A stretch of DNA of 64,000 nucleotides, from NCBI GenBank assembly GCA_946902985.2, contig OX336389.2:174354704-174418703 (forward strand), given 5' to 3'. Shown piece after piece: positions 1 to 9,508 of this stretch. The notes beneath the pieces were generated by a model, which was given only the letters and a program-made list of their open reading frames with translations, was not told the origin of the DNA and made no database searches. Made by a program: the position numbers and the translations under genes. The DNA is from Meconema thalassinum (lineage: Eukaryota; Arthropoda; Insecta; Orthoptera; Tettigoniidae). Positions within the stretch are counted from its first letter, which is position 1, and every line of letters begins with the position of its first letter.

Positions 1-80
1 CAAATTTCAAGTCCAAGACACTTTCCCAATCCTACACCCCACTGTATAATTGAAATACATAAACTAATACCTACACAACA

Positions 81-412
81 GAGCCTCCGTGGCTCAGGCG
101 GCAGCACGCCGGCCTCTCACCGCTGGGTCCGTGGTTCAAATCCCGGTCACTCCATGTGAGATCTGTGCTGGACAAAACGGAGGCAGACAGGTTTTTCTCC
201 GGGTACTCCGGTTTTCCCTGTCAATATTTCATTCCAGCAACACTCTCCACTATCATTTCATTTCATCTGTCATTCATTTAATCATTGCCCCGGAGGAGTG
301 CGTCAGGCCTCGGCAGCCGGCCCAGTTCATATCCTCGCCGCTAGATAGGGGCTTCATTCATTCCATTCCTGACCCGGTCGGAGACTGGAAGCAGGCTGTG
401 GATTTTCATTTC
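81..412 (+). mobile_element. tRNA-derived SINE, family A, copy 1
   Basis: A SINE with Pol III promoter boxes: an A box (tggctcaggcg, 90-100) and a B box (ggttcaaatcc, 133-143). The body ends in the tail ctgtggattttcattt. It is flanked by a perfect 15-bp target-site duplication, aatacctacacaaca, at 66-80 and 413-427, which fixes both borders. Near-identical relatives lie at 26582-26914 (minus) and 29199-29522 (plus), so the family is defined from within this window. Such elements are non-autonomous and move using a LINE's machinery. The open frames crossing it are incidental. Confidence 0.93.
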
Positions 413-822
413 AATACCTACACAACAAAATACCATGTAACCAAACAGAAGCCATACGGGACTTATGGTTAAGATGATCCTAGTCCCCAAAGCAATAAGA
501 ACGAATATCCGTGATTTGGATAAACGTAATTTGATCCAACCATGTATTCTGTGAACACATCCAACGAAGAGCATTAAAATAATAATTTGGCCGTACTAAC
601 GCCGTCTGTTCGAGTAAACGAAAGTTTAAGTCATATTTTGGCAAAAGAAATGGTAAAAAGTTCAATTTTTACTTATAATGTAGTATTGGACTGCACAAAT
701 TGAACCCATGCCTCTCTAAACATGGCTTTCTGTAGTTACCTACTTGGACGCCATACAAATGCCAGCGTTTAATTCCCCAAGAAAAGAAGTACGATGTACC
801 TCATACAGTAAGTTATGATATA
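413..822. other. No recognisable feature
   Basis: AT-rich sequence downstream of the SINE. I see only short open frames with no motif, and no repeat with a partner elsewhere in the window. Confidence 0.5.
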
Positions 823-1030
823 CAGTCGCGCCAAAAAGTATTGGCACAGACACCTTTTCGCATCTAATACAAAATGAATAAATACTAGGAACATTATATG
901 TATACCATTAACCCTTACTCAATAAAGGAAATAATTTGTTTATAAAACTATTTTCCCAACACAACAGAAACACATGTATTCAATTAAATGGGGGGGTTTC
1001 TCCTGCTCAAAAAAGTATTGGCACACTGTA
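823..1030. repeat. Tc1/mariner-like terminus remnant
   Basis: Position 823-849 reads cagtcgcgcc followed by aaaaagtattggcaca, the style of terminus seen on Tc1/mariner elements. A second direct copy of the core (caaaaaagtattggcaca) lies at 1008-1025. No transposase frame can be read between or after them. This is either a short derivative with duplicated ends or the debris of one end. Confidence 0.4.
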
Positions 1031-1992
1031 CGACGTTTGTTATTGTGCATTGCAGACAGCGCCGCGCGTACCAGATTTGTGCAATCGGAGTTGACAAACA
1101 GGCCAGTCGCTTGCCTGATGGCCAGTGTACGCGTGATTTATTCACTTGTCTCACAGTCCGAAAAGGAAGGAGCATGTGATATTTATTTCAATATCTTTTC
1201 TGGCGATCTAATCACCCCAGTAAAATGAAACACAACATATCGAATCTTTGTTCAGATATTAGTATAAAGACATCTAATGAAATGGTTTAAAAAAATTCAA
1301 AATGCCTAAGTTCGAAATTTTAAAACCTTGTTTATTTCTCGTATCTTATTCAGGCGATTGAAAATATTTTTCGTATGACGGGCTATGATAACAATCCTTA
1401 CCTAATAGCACTAACTTAATATGTAGCTTACTATTCGTAAATCATAAAAGCCGTGCATTTGACTTTTCTAAAGATTAATTCCCGTGGTTCGCTACAGGAT
1501 GATGTCATCTCGAGGGAGGAGTCTTAATCACCAATATTGAAATCTATAATATTCTAGCACATAAATTCTCATTGTAATGGTGTTGGTGAAGACATACGTC
1601 GTGACCAAAAGTTATTTAGTATATCGCATGGAAAATTCTTTTAATAGGTAGGAGAGTTTTAATGGAAAAGAGCAGTGGGATATATGAAAATATGCTATTT
1701 AGTTTTCCACGGAATTACTTGGATCTGATGTTCTCGAAGCAGTGCACTGCCGTTTGAAGTATGGCGTCTCGTGTATGGAAACGTTTCCCACAGAGCAGTT
1801 CGTGTAGTTTGAGGAAAATTCTGAAGTCACAGGGATTAGTGTTTGGTGAATAAGGCGGATGCTCCAGTACCTCCTACCAGGGCCGGCGAGAATGAGAATC
1901 GGCCGTTAATCTTTGTCTCCGTGACTGGGGCGCTGCCACACTGTCAGACAGCTACTCAATTGTCCTAAAGAGACTGAGTGCCCTCACGTCTG
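1031..1992. other. No recognisable feature
   Basis: Mixed-composition DNA with only short open frames on both strands and no motif that I recognise. Confidence 0.5.
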
Positions 1993-2064
1993 TTTCTAAA
2001 ATCCCTGACGGAGACGGGAATCGAACCCGCCCTGGGTGCGAGGCAGGCGCGCTACCCCAACACC
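1993..2064 (-). repeat. tRNA-like SINE head
   Basis: Read on the minus strand this begins ggtgttggggtagcgcgcc and contains a B box, ggttcgattcc, spaced as in a tRNA. It resembles the tRNA-derived head of a SINE, with a possible tail running left toward ~1870. No CCA end, proper acceptor stem or paired TSD was found, so a functional tRNA gene is unlikely. Confidence 0.5.
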
Positions 2065-2505
2065 AACGATAAATCGAATATCATTCATTATTCTGTAGAG
2101 TATTGTTGTATTGGCTTATTATATTTTATATTCTGTTCCACCTGTTCTTCTTTAATTGGCAGTCACCCAAATTTTCAAATAAGAATTTTTAAGGTTATTT
2201 CCTACACCAATTAGACTCTCAGAATGCTCTGATGTGTTTTCAAAAATAAATTGTACATGGATTAGGGCAAGTTTCTTGAGAGCAACACTGCCGTAAAGAA
2301 GTAACCAATAATTTGTTGCTTGTGAAACTGTCCAAAGTTTCAAGGGATCGAACCCTCACTTTTGAAACTTACAATTTGTCATTATTATTATTATCATCAT
2401 GTGTATCTTTATATGACCGCATTTACTCATATGCAATTATTTATCAGTGGATATATTCCAATAACGTTTTACAGCATTTAATTGAATTTGTGATTTATAG
2501 TATAA

Positions 2506-3365
2506 CTAGCAACCCGGCCCGGCTTCGTCCAGGAACAGTTATGAATGCATTACGTGATAAGCGCTTTTTTATTTCAATGTCAATGAACAACGACCAATAT
2601 CCGTTTTACGTCTCGGCATGATGGGTTAAAATCACTGACAGGACTATTAATTATATTATCATGGAGATGCATGTGCAACAAATTCTTGTCAGACGTAATT
2701 TAAGAATGGCGAGGTGCATGAAACACAAATCCCCCTTCCGTCCAATCTTAACTTGACTGTGAATTTTTGCGGAACGAAAAGTTCACACGCGAAATGAAGA
2801 AAAGCCGAGTTGCAGTTCCAGGGAAACTCCAAACACAAACACTCTTCTCTAAAGTTTTTAACTCAACACGACTCGACAGTTTGCTGCTGGCTGTATCTGG
2901 GGCAATAAGCTCGTCCGCTAGCTAAGCTGTAACTGGGGTGATAGACTTGCCCCTAGCTAGCTCGTAAGCTGTCGCCTCAGTAACTGAATGGAGATTGTTG
3001 GAAGAAATGAAAACGTAAAAACTCTTATAGTAGGCGATGTATTGAAGATAGAGATATGCTCTCCCGGGCTTATTTTGTAGAACTTTTCAAGCTGAACATT
3101 TCTTACACTCATAGTGTATATATATTTTTAACGGCTTGCCCAGCGTAATCTTAAATAGCTCACGGACGCCAGTTTTTTGTCGACCTTTTCACTGAAATAG
3201 TTAGTGCTTGACTTCCTTTGGTCATAAATGAAATATTTTCTACAGAAACCTTCCTCGAGATATCCTTTACAGAATGGTGAAAACCGCATCAAAATCCATT
3301 CAGTGGTTCTCGAGATTACCCGTGACATCCAAGAATCGGGGACTTTGTATTATACTAAGTAGAGA
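2506..3365 (-). mobile_element. Non-autonomous Helitron, copy A
   Basis: On the minus strand the element starts TCTCTACTTAGTATAA and ends in CTAG, preceded by a GC-rich hairpin. That hairpin is clearest in copy C, where arms CCCGG/CCGGG flank a six-base loop about 8 bases from the end. The insertion lies between an A (2505) and a T (3366). A TC start, a CTRR end with a subterminal hairpin, and insertion between A and T without a TSD are Helitron hallmarks. Related copies at 3393-5810 and 10246-10718 share both the interior and the left-hand end. There is no Rep/helicase frame. Confidence 0.72.
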
Positions 3366-4288
3366 TTATACGCCAGTCATTTTAATTTAATATAATATAA
3401 TCCCCCTTCCTTCCAATCTTAAATTGACTGTGAATTTTGCGGAACGAAAAGTTCACAGGTGAAATGAGAGTTGCACTTCCAGGGAATGGTGAGGTGAATG
3501 AAACTCAAATCCCCCTTCCGCCCAATCTTAACTTGACTGTGTTTCACAGGCAAAATGAAGAAAACCCGAGTTGCACTTCCAGGGAAACTCCAAACACAAC
3601 CACCCTTCTCAGAAGTCTTAACTCAACGATTTGCTGGAGACAATAATAGGTTCGCCCACTAGCTACGCTGTAACAGGGATGATAAGACTCGCCCTTAGCT
3701 AGCTCGTAAACTGTCGCCTCAGTAGTTGAATGGACATGGTTGGAAGAAATTAAAACGTAAAAACACTTATAGTGGGCGATGTATTGAAGATAGACATATG
3801 CTCTCGCGGATTTTTTTGTAGAACTTTTCATGCTGAACAATTCCTACACTCATAGTATTTAGATATTTTCAACGGTTTGTCCAGCGTAAGCTAACAAAGC
3901 ACTCGGATGCCAGTTTTTTTTTTCGACTTTTCCACTGAAATCGTTACTGCTCGGCTTACTTTGATCATAAATAAATTATTTTCTACAGAAATCATCCTCG
4001 AGATATCCTTTACAGAATGGTGAAAACCGCATCAAAATCCATCCAGTGGTTCTCGAGTTTACCCGTAACAACCAGGAATCGGGGACTTTGTTTTATACTA
4101 ACAAGGGGAGGATACGATGCATGGGTCACGGATTCGGACCATATTTAGTACACTTGTAGGGCATGACCAGGCGTATACCAGGTGCAAGTAGTAAGGTGCG
4201 CTTCTCAGCCAATTCCGAGCAATTAATTATTAATTATTCGTAATTGCTGTAGCGCGTTCATGTGCGATGTACGTTAACATGAAGCCAA

Positions 4289-4360
4289 GGAGCGCATGGT
4301 TCAGCGGTAAGAGCCCTGCTCCGTAAGCGTGGGATCACTGGGTCGAATCCCACCGGTTAC
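4289..4360 (+). repeat. tRNA-like sequence inside the left TIR
   Basis: An A-box-like tggttcagcgg and a B-box ggtcgaatccc occur with tRNA spacing. A 5-bp D stem (ggttc/gagcc), a plausible anticodon stem (cctgc/gtggg) and a 4-bp T stem (tggg/ccca) follow in the right order. The acceptor stem is poor. The segment is part of the transposon arm and has a mirrored partner at 5541-5612. I infer a tRNA-derived Pol III promoter remnant rather than a working tRNA gene. Confidence 0.6.
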
Positions 4361-5021
4361 TTTTTTTTTTTTAACATAGGCAATTCGAACAACTGTAGGT
4401 GTCGAGAATAATGTTCATTTTGCAGTCAGTTGTAATAACGTGTTCTGTGGGCGGGAAAAGGGATTCTGAAATCATCGTATGGGGTTGAACGTTTGTGACA
4501 TTATAATGTACAGTCGGGGCATTGCAAATACATTGGTATTATAAATGGTCAGGTGTACTCTATTATGTGTATACGTTTATACACTGAAGGCCCAGTTTGT
4601 TCCGCTCATTGCACGTCAGTGAAACATCAGACCACCCCGTACCCCGCAAGTAGTGTCTCATGCTATGGGTATTGGTTGTGTTGCCGTTTTTACTATTCTT
4701 GACATTCATCAACACACAAATCTTACTATTTTTTTTTACCCACTCATAATACATAACAATTCCAAGACTCTTTTTTTTTCTTCACTGCCTATTTGATACT
4801 TGTACTCTCGCACTGCCTTTTTGTTACTCTGTTCTCGCACTGCCTTCTTGATACTCTGCTGCTACAGTTGGAAAGTGTTCGGACCTGGCGAGGTCACCTG
4901 CACACAAACTAACGATAACGGTGGGCAGGAGGATAAACGGTTCACCCAGGAAACGTTGAATGCCGCATTCGTTCCTTGGCTCTTGAGGTAGCAACATCAT
5001 AAGATTGGGAATAATTGTGCG

Positions 5022-5474
5022 ATGTCGGATATTACACGTTATAGTGAAGTGCCGGTGCCTACGAAGGCCGATGGAAGTGTACCGCATTCCAATTCCGCGA
5101 CGAGTGAAGAAGCGAAAATACAGTTAAAAACGGCGCTAGTATATTGCGAGCAGCTCCTTCTCAAAAATAATAAAATCGCGACGGAACCGTCTGCAGTGAT
5201 TAAAGAAGAACACAAGAAAATTGGGGGAAAATTGTACAGCACAATAATGGAAACACTGGCAGAAAATATCATCGTTATAGAGAACGGTCTTATTATGTAT
5301 GAAGAACCCGACCAAGAAGGTCTTTTCGAAGAATTCGACGATTCTGCATTACCATTAGACGACGAGTACCATCCAGAGGAAAGCTGGTTGAAAATTGATA
5401 CGGATAACATCAATCTCCTGTACGATTTATTCCCACTCCCCTTTCCCACTCACAGAACACGTTATTACAATTGA
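5022..5474 (+). CDS. Acidic 150-aa hypothetical protein in the TIR element
   Basis: I do not recognise the product. The frame begins at an ATG about 560 bp inside the left arm and ends within the right TIR, so its last ~13 residues are read from the inverted repeat. The centre is Lys/Glu rich and the C-terminal part is strongly acidic (residues ~98-130, including DDEYHPEESW), with no membrane segment or zinc motif. It may be the first exon or a leftover fragment of the transposase or accessory gene of an autonomous relative, the remainder being deleted. Codon use looks ordinary for this window. The opposite strand is also open over much of it, which weakens the case. Confidence 0.4.
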   Translation: MSDITRYSEVPVPTKADGSVPHSNSATSEEAKIQLKTALVYCEQLLLKNNKIATEPSAVIKEEHKKIGGKLYSTIMETLAENIIVIENGLIMYEEPDQEGLFEEFDDSALPLDDEYHPEESWLKIDTDNINLLYDLFPLPFPTHRTRYYN

Positions 5475-5540
5475 CTGCAAAATGAACATTATTCACGACA
5501 CCTACAGTTGTACGAATTGCCTATGTTTACAAAAAAAAAG

Positions 5541-5612
5541 GCTCACCGGTGGGATTCGATCCAGTGATCCCACGCTTACGAAGCAGGGCTCTTACCGCTG
5601 AACCATGCGCTC
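5541..5612 (-). repeat. tRNA-like sequence inside the right TIR
   Basis: This is the inverted counterpart of the tRNA-like segment at 4289-4360, with the same A and B boxes now on the minus strand. The two copies face inward, so any Pol III transcripts would run into the element. Few differences separate the copies, as expected for arms kept similar or recently formed. Confidence 0.6.
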
Positions 5613-6090
5613 CTTGGCTTCATGTTAACGTACAGCGCACATGAACGCGCTACAGCAATTACGAATAATTAATAATTAATATCTCGGAATTGGCTGAGAA
5701 GCGCACCCTACTACTTGCACCTGGTATACGCCTAGTCATGCCCAACACGTGTACTAAATATGGTTCGAATCGGTGACCCATGCATCGTATCCTCCCCTTG
5801 TAAGTAGAGATAGAGATTGGTTGTGAGGTCTTCGTCCAGGTTAGATGTTAAAATTATTAGTCAATGTAATGTATATTTAGTTGGGGCAGGGCGTGTGAAG
5901 TATTAAGTGGTGGAACTTCCGTATGAGCCAATGGTTAAGATGAAGTAGTTCTAAATTTCAACACCATGCACCGCGCCGAGCATATGGTCTAAAGCACATG
6001 ACGGGACGGCAGTCAAGCAGTGATACATTACCGCGCGCAAATTGTACTTACGTTTTATTTCTATGCTTGTTTTAAACTTCTGTTATCATT

Positions 6091-8187
6091 ATGCCATGCT
6101 GCTTTGTGCCTGCTTGTAAGTCTGGGTATAAGAAAGGAGATGGTCGGCACTTGTTTAGACCAAGTCAAAACTGTTTGGAAGAATGGAACAGAAAAATTCC
6201 ACGAGCTGACCGACAATTAACTTTGAGTGACCGCGTGTGTGACTTACATTTTAGTGATGGCATGATTATTAAAGTGGATTCTTTCATAATAGGTAGAAAG
6301 ACGGTGGAATTAGTTCGTGATAGGTGGAAGCTAGCCGAGAATGCTGTGCCGCATAATTTTCCGGGGATTCCTAGTTATTTAAGTTTCGAACCTCGTAAAA
6401 GAAGCGGTCCGATAAAACGCTCACCTCTTCCAGAAAAGAAACACAGAGGAGTCACAGTTGCTCAGGATGTTTTAAATGAAGCGGTCAGTGTCAGCATTGG
6501 GATTGAGTGCGATGGAAAACGTGATTCTCAGTCATGTAATAATTTCGAGAGTGAAGTAATGCGATTGCGTAAGGAGGTAAAACGTCTGAAGCGTATTGTC
6601 GTTCTTAACCGAAGGAAACAATGTGAGCAGGCGAAACAAATAGCTAAATTAAAATCTTTTATTATGAAATATAATGTGAATGGTATATCGGAGAAGCAAA
6701 AACTTCTCGTTCGCACCATGATTAAAAAGAATGAAGCTAATCCGCATGGAATGCGTTACGAACTTGAATTTATACTAGAAAGCTTACTCCTACTGATTAA
6801 GTCTAGGAAAGGGTATGAACATTGCGAAAAGCATAAATTGCTCCCATTACCATCAGTTTCGTTGCTAAGAAAGTTGTCTCGCGGACTGAAGTGTTCCTAT
6901 GGTGTAAATCCACATGCTATTGCGGCAATTGCTAAAGAATTTGAGGGGGATGACGAGAATCGGCGCAACTGCATTCTTATATTTGACGAAGTGAAGTTAA
7001 CAGAGGATATCAGATATAACTCTTCAATGTGCAGTTTTGATGGATTTGTAAACATGGGTGAATTCACAAAACAGGAAGATAAAAATGTTCTCGGTGACCA
7101 TGCACTAGTGTTTTTCATTGTTCCTGTAATGAAAAACTGGGTACAATCGGTTGCAGTTTATCTGAGCAAGAATGCGACTAATGGCCATACCATTGCAAAA
7201 CTGATCTTACACATCGTTATACAGTTGGAAAACAGTAATGCCGGGGTAGTAGCCTTCACCTGTGATGGAAGTCAACCCAACAAAAAGGCCTTGAAGGAGC
7301 TCGGCATTTCAGGGAAGGCAGGAGATGTGAAAAATTATATTTTGAATCCTAGTGATTCAAGAAGAAAAGTTTTTGCCATGGGAGACGTCTGCCACGAAGT
7401 GAAATGTGTACGAAATAACTTTCATAAATTCGGGAAAGTAATTTACAATGGCCACATGATAGATTTTGAATATTACAGAAAGTTGTACGACACCGAAACC
7501 ACACATAATGTCGGCAAAAGGGTGGTGCCACGTTTAACATCTTCCCACATCGATCCCAAAGCCTTCCAGAAGATGAGTGTCAGATTAGCAACTCAGCTCT
7601 TTAGTCGGTCAGTTGCTATAGGGTTAGCATTTTACAGAGAACTTGGTGTGAGTGGTTTTGAAAACAGTGAGGGAACTGAAACATTCACTCAAGACATGAA
7701 CAATGTTTTCGATGCGTTGGATTTGAAACTGCCGATTGAGGGACTTAAACGAGATGATAAGCAACACACTGCTTTGAAACAGTTTAATGACGTTATTCAG
7801 CGTAATGATAACTCATTTGCATCAAACCGGACATTGGAATCTCTCAGAGTCACCGTCAGAAGCACTCTTGACTTAGCTGAATTTCTTTGGACCTCAGGAT
7901 ACAAGTACGTTTTAACTGCAAAATTAAATCAAGACTCTGCTGAGAGGCATTTTGGACTTATAAGAGGTTTAAGCAGTGACGATCATCCTACTTCTACAGA
8001 CTTCTTTCACCTCCATTTGCTTCAGTCTATATACATACCAGTGAAAGGAGTCCTATCTTCTCAAGCTAATTGTGAAGACGTTATTGACAATAAGCTTTCT
8101 TGCTTTCTGTTGCAAATACAGTCAATGGCAAGAAATGAGATGCGTAAGAGCAGAGAGGTGAAGGATAACATTTGTCAGCAGATTTAA
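6091..8187 (+). CDS. THAP-domain P-element-like transposase (main frame)
   Basis: A 698-aa open frame with the layout of P-element/THAP9-type transposases, which cut and join DNA in the nucleus. Residues 1-90 form a THAP zinc finger: MPCCFVPAC at the N-terminus, then C50-x2-H53 (CDLHF), closing with the AVPHNF box at 85-90. A leucine/lysine-rich coiled coil follows (~149-190). The RNase H-like catalytic region has candidate acidic residues D299 (in ILIFDE), D392 (in FTCDG) and E618 (in SAERHF). The ATG is chosen because the THAP motif starts immediately. The frame stops at TAA (8185-8187) beside an A-run, and family C-terminal sequence continues in the +1 frame, so the gene is frameshifted rather than naturally short. 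All three candidate catalytic residues lie upstream of the break. Confidence 0.88.
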   Translation: MPCCFVPACKSGYKKGDGRHLFRPSQNCLEEWNRKIPRADRQLTLSDRVCDLHFSDGMIIKVDSFIIGRKTVELVRDRWKLAENAVPHNFPGIPSYLSFEPRKRSGPIKRSPLPEKKHRGVTVAQDVLNEAVSVSIGIECDGKRDSQSCNNFESEVMRLRKEVKRLKRIVVLNRRKQCEQAKQIAKLKSFIMKYNVNGISEKQKLLVRTMIKKNEANPHGMRYELEFILESLLLLIKSRKGYEHCEKHKLLPLPSVSLLRKLSRGLKCSYGVNPHAIAAIAKEFEGDDENRRNCILIFDEVKLTEDIRYNSSMCSFDGFVNMGEFTKQEDKNVLGDHALVFFIVPVMKNWVQSVAVYLSKNATNGHTIAKLILHIVIQLENSNAGVVAFTCDGSQPNKKALKELGISGKAGDVKNYILNPSDSRRKVFAMGDVCHEVKCVRNNFHKFGKVIYNGHMIDFEYYRKLYDTETTHNVGKRVVPRLTSSHIDPKAFQKMSVRLATQLFSRSVAIGLAFYRELGVSGFENSEGTETFTQDMNNVFDALDLKLPIEGLKRDDKQHTALKQFNDVIQRNDNSFASNRTLESLRVTVRSTLDLAEFLWTSGYKYVLTAKLNQDSAERHFGLIRGLSSDDHPTSTDFFHLHLLQSIYIPVKGVLSSQANCEDVIDNKLSCFLLQIQSMARNEMRKSREVKDNICQQI

Positions 8188-8576
8188 AAAAATTATACTG
8201 ACAGACATTGAACCCGAACTTGATCCCATAAACCTGTCAGTTAATGATGACAGTTCTGAGAGAGCAGGCGATAACGTTATTTATTATTTGTGTGGTTACC
8301 TGATTCACACAGCAGCAAAGAAGATTGTGAAATTTACTTCCTGCATTAGGTCATTGGAAAGTGATTCTGAAACATTCAATGCTGCTATTTTTTTTTATAG
8401 TGATGTATGTATCCTCTCTAAGCTGAGAGACTATAATAGCGGCCTACACACATGGGAACCTGGTTCGCCGAACTTGGTTCGGCTAACCAAGTTCTTGGTT
8501 CGTCACTCCCTACACACAGTGGAGGGGAATGTGAACAACGGTTCGCCATTTCACCAGTTTCATTCCAGCAGTTGGG

Positions 8577-9008
8577 ATGAGTTCTTCGAAGATTGCAGCT
8601 GCTATTGTTGTATTAGATGAGTTTGGGGGTTTTACAAGAAAGAAGAAGAAAAGATCGCAATGGACCAAGCAGTGGCTTCGTGAGAGAGAGAAGTGGTCTC
8701 ACCTCAATATCTTATATCACCTTAGGGAGAACAGTGCGAAAGATTACACCAATTATTTAAGAATGACCGAAACAGAATTTAATTAATTATTGGAACTTGT
8801 GACACCCTACATATCAAAGCACGATACTCACATGAGAAAGTCAACATCGGCCGAACATCGCCTCGTTGCTACACTTCGCTACCTAGCTACTGGAAGAAAC
8901 ATGGAGGACTTAAAGTTTTCGTGCTCCATATCACCACAAGCACAGGGGAAAATAATTCCCGAAATATGCATAACAATTCACAAGACCCTACATAAAGACT
9001 TCATAAAA
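8577..9008 (+). pseudogene. HARBI1-like (PIF/Harbinger) nuclease, N-terminal exon
   Basis: One frame, interrupted by a single in-frame TAA (8784-8786), reads like the N-terminus of PIF/Harbinger nucleases. It has the W-x-(K/R)-x-WL basic segment, then YTNYLRMTETEF, then YISKHDTHMRKSTSAEHRL and VATLRYLATG, and ends at TLHKDFIK. Next comes gtaagt (9009-9014), a consensus splice donor. The catalytic DDE portion expected in the following exon is absent, so the gene cannot encode an active nuclease. Confidence 0.8.
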
Positions 9009-9235
9009 GTAAGTTTATTACGTTACTTCATTTCTATATTTTACTAACAAAGTTCTTTTCATAATTCATAATCTTTATAACTCCAAAGGAAATTGTTGTT
9101 GGCCTGCAATGGTACACTTTTGATTAAACTAATAATGATTCCTAGCATGACCTTCTTATTGGATATCAATTAATTGGTTGATAAATTACATGAAACATGT
9201 TTTCAAATATATTTATTGGAAAAAATCGATACAAA

Positions 9236-9508
9236 TCACACACACACAAGTGTTTTTAGAGCGCCGTAAATCGGCTGCTGTTCTCTCCGTAATTCACGAG
9301 AAAATCTGTAGTGGAAATCAGTAGTGGTCTGAGGAGTAGTACTCCTGAACGTATCCGATTCACTAAATGAGGAGTGAAATTCCGGCATCTGGTTACACAT
9401 TTGAAAGGGATTAAATGCTGAAGAACTGTTGGTTTCGAAAAAAGAAGTGTTGGACGATAACTGATTTTGGAGGCCTTTGCACAGGACCTCCGTAATGAGG
9501 CTCTCCTA
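9236..9508 (-). pseudogene. Putative second PIF/Harbinger ORF (MADF/Myb-like partner), last exon
   Basis: On the minus strand a Ser/Thr-rich frame runs from just after a splice-acceptor-like cttgcag (exon border about 9508) to TGA at 9236-9238. It includes NQMPEFHSSFSESDTF and DFHYRFSRELRREQQ. PIF/Harbinger elements usually carry a second, DNA-binding protein gene facing the nuclease, and position and direction fit that. The segment contains no recognisable DNA-binding motif, so the identity is inferred from context. Confidence 0.42.

Larger units (their letters stand above)
4102..5800. mobile_element. DNA transposon with ~360-bp TIRs carrying tRNA-like arms
   Basis: The two ends, starting caaggggaggatacgatgca on the left and reading as its inverse on the right, are inverted repeats of about 360 bp (4102-4460 against 5435-5800). 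The element is flanked by the 3-bp duplication taa (4099-4101 and 5801-5803). Paralogous Helitron copies show the uninterrupted target, which confirms both the insertion and the TSD. Both arms hold a tRNA-like segment at mirrored positions. The interior has one open frame (5022-5474). A 3-bp TAA duplication is compatible with PIF/Harbinger-type integration, but no transposase is visible, so the superfamily is unassigned. A single arm recurs at 63386-63603. Confidence 0.85.
3393..5810 (-). mobile_element. Truncated Helitron, copy B, split by a TIR element
   Basis: This repeats the copy-A interior (from about 2722 onward) and its terminal end, and stops at 5810 followed by T, but it lacks the CTAG/hairpin terminus. 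The block beginning cccccttcc occurs twice (about 3400 and 3510), so an internal duplication is present. The 1699-bp TIR element at 4102-5800 is inserted at the sequence tatactaa/gtagaga. Copies A and C show that site intact, so they serve as empty-site references. Confidence 0.68.

Noticed and set aside
89..472. 127-aa plus-strand frame at the window start
   Set aside because: It runs through the SINE and out into its flank. The tRNA-like boxes and duplication explain the sequence.
4289..4360. A genuine tRNA gene
   Set aside because: The acceptor stem does not pair well, and the segment is mirrored in both transposon arms, so it is element sequence.
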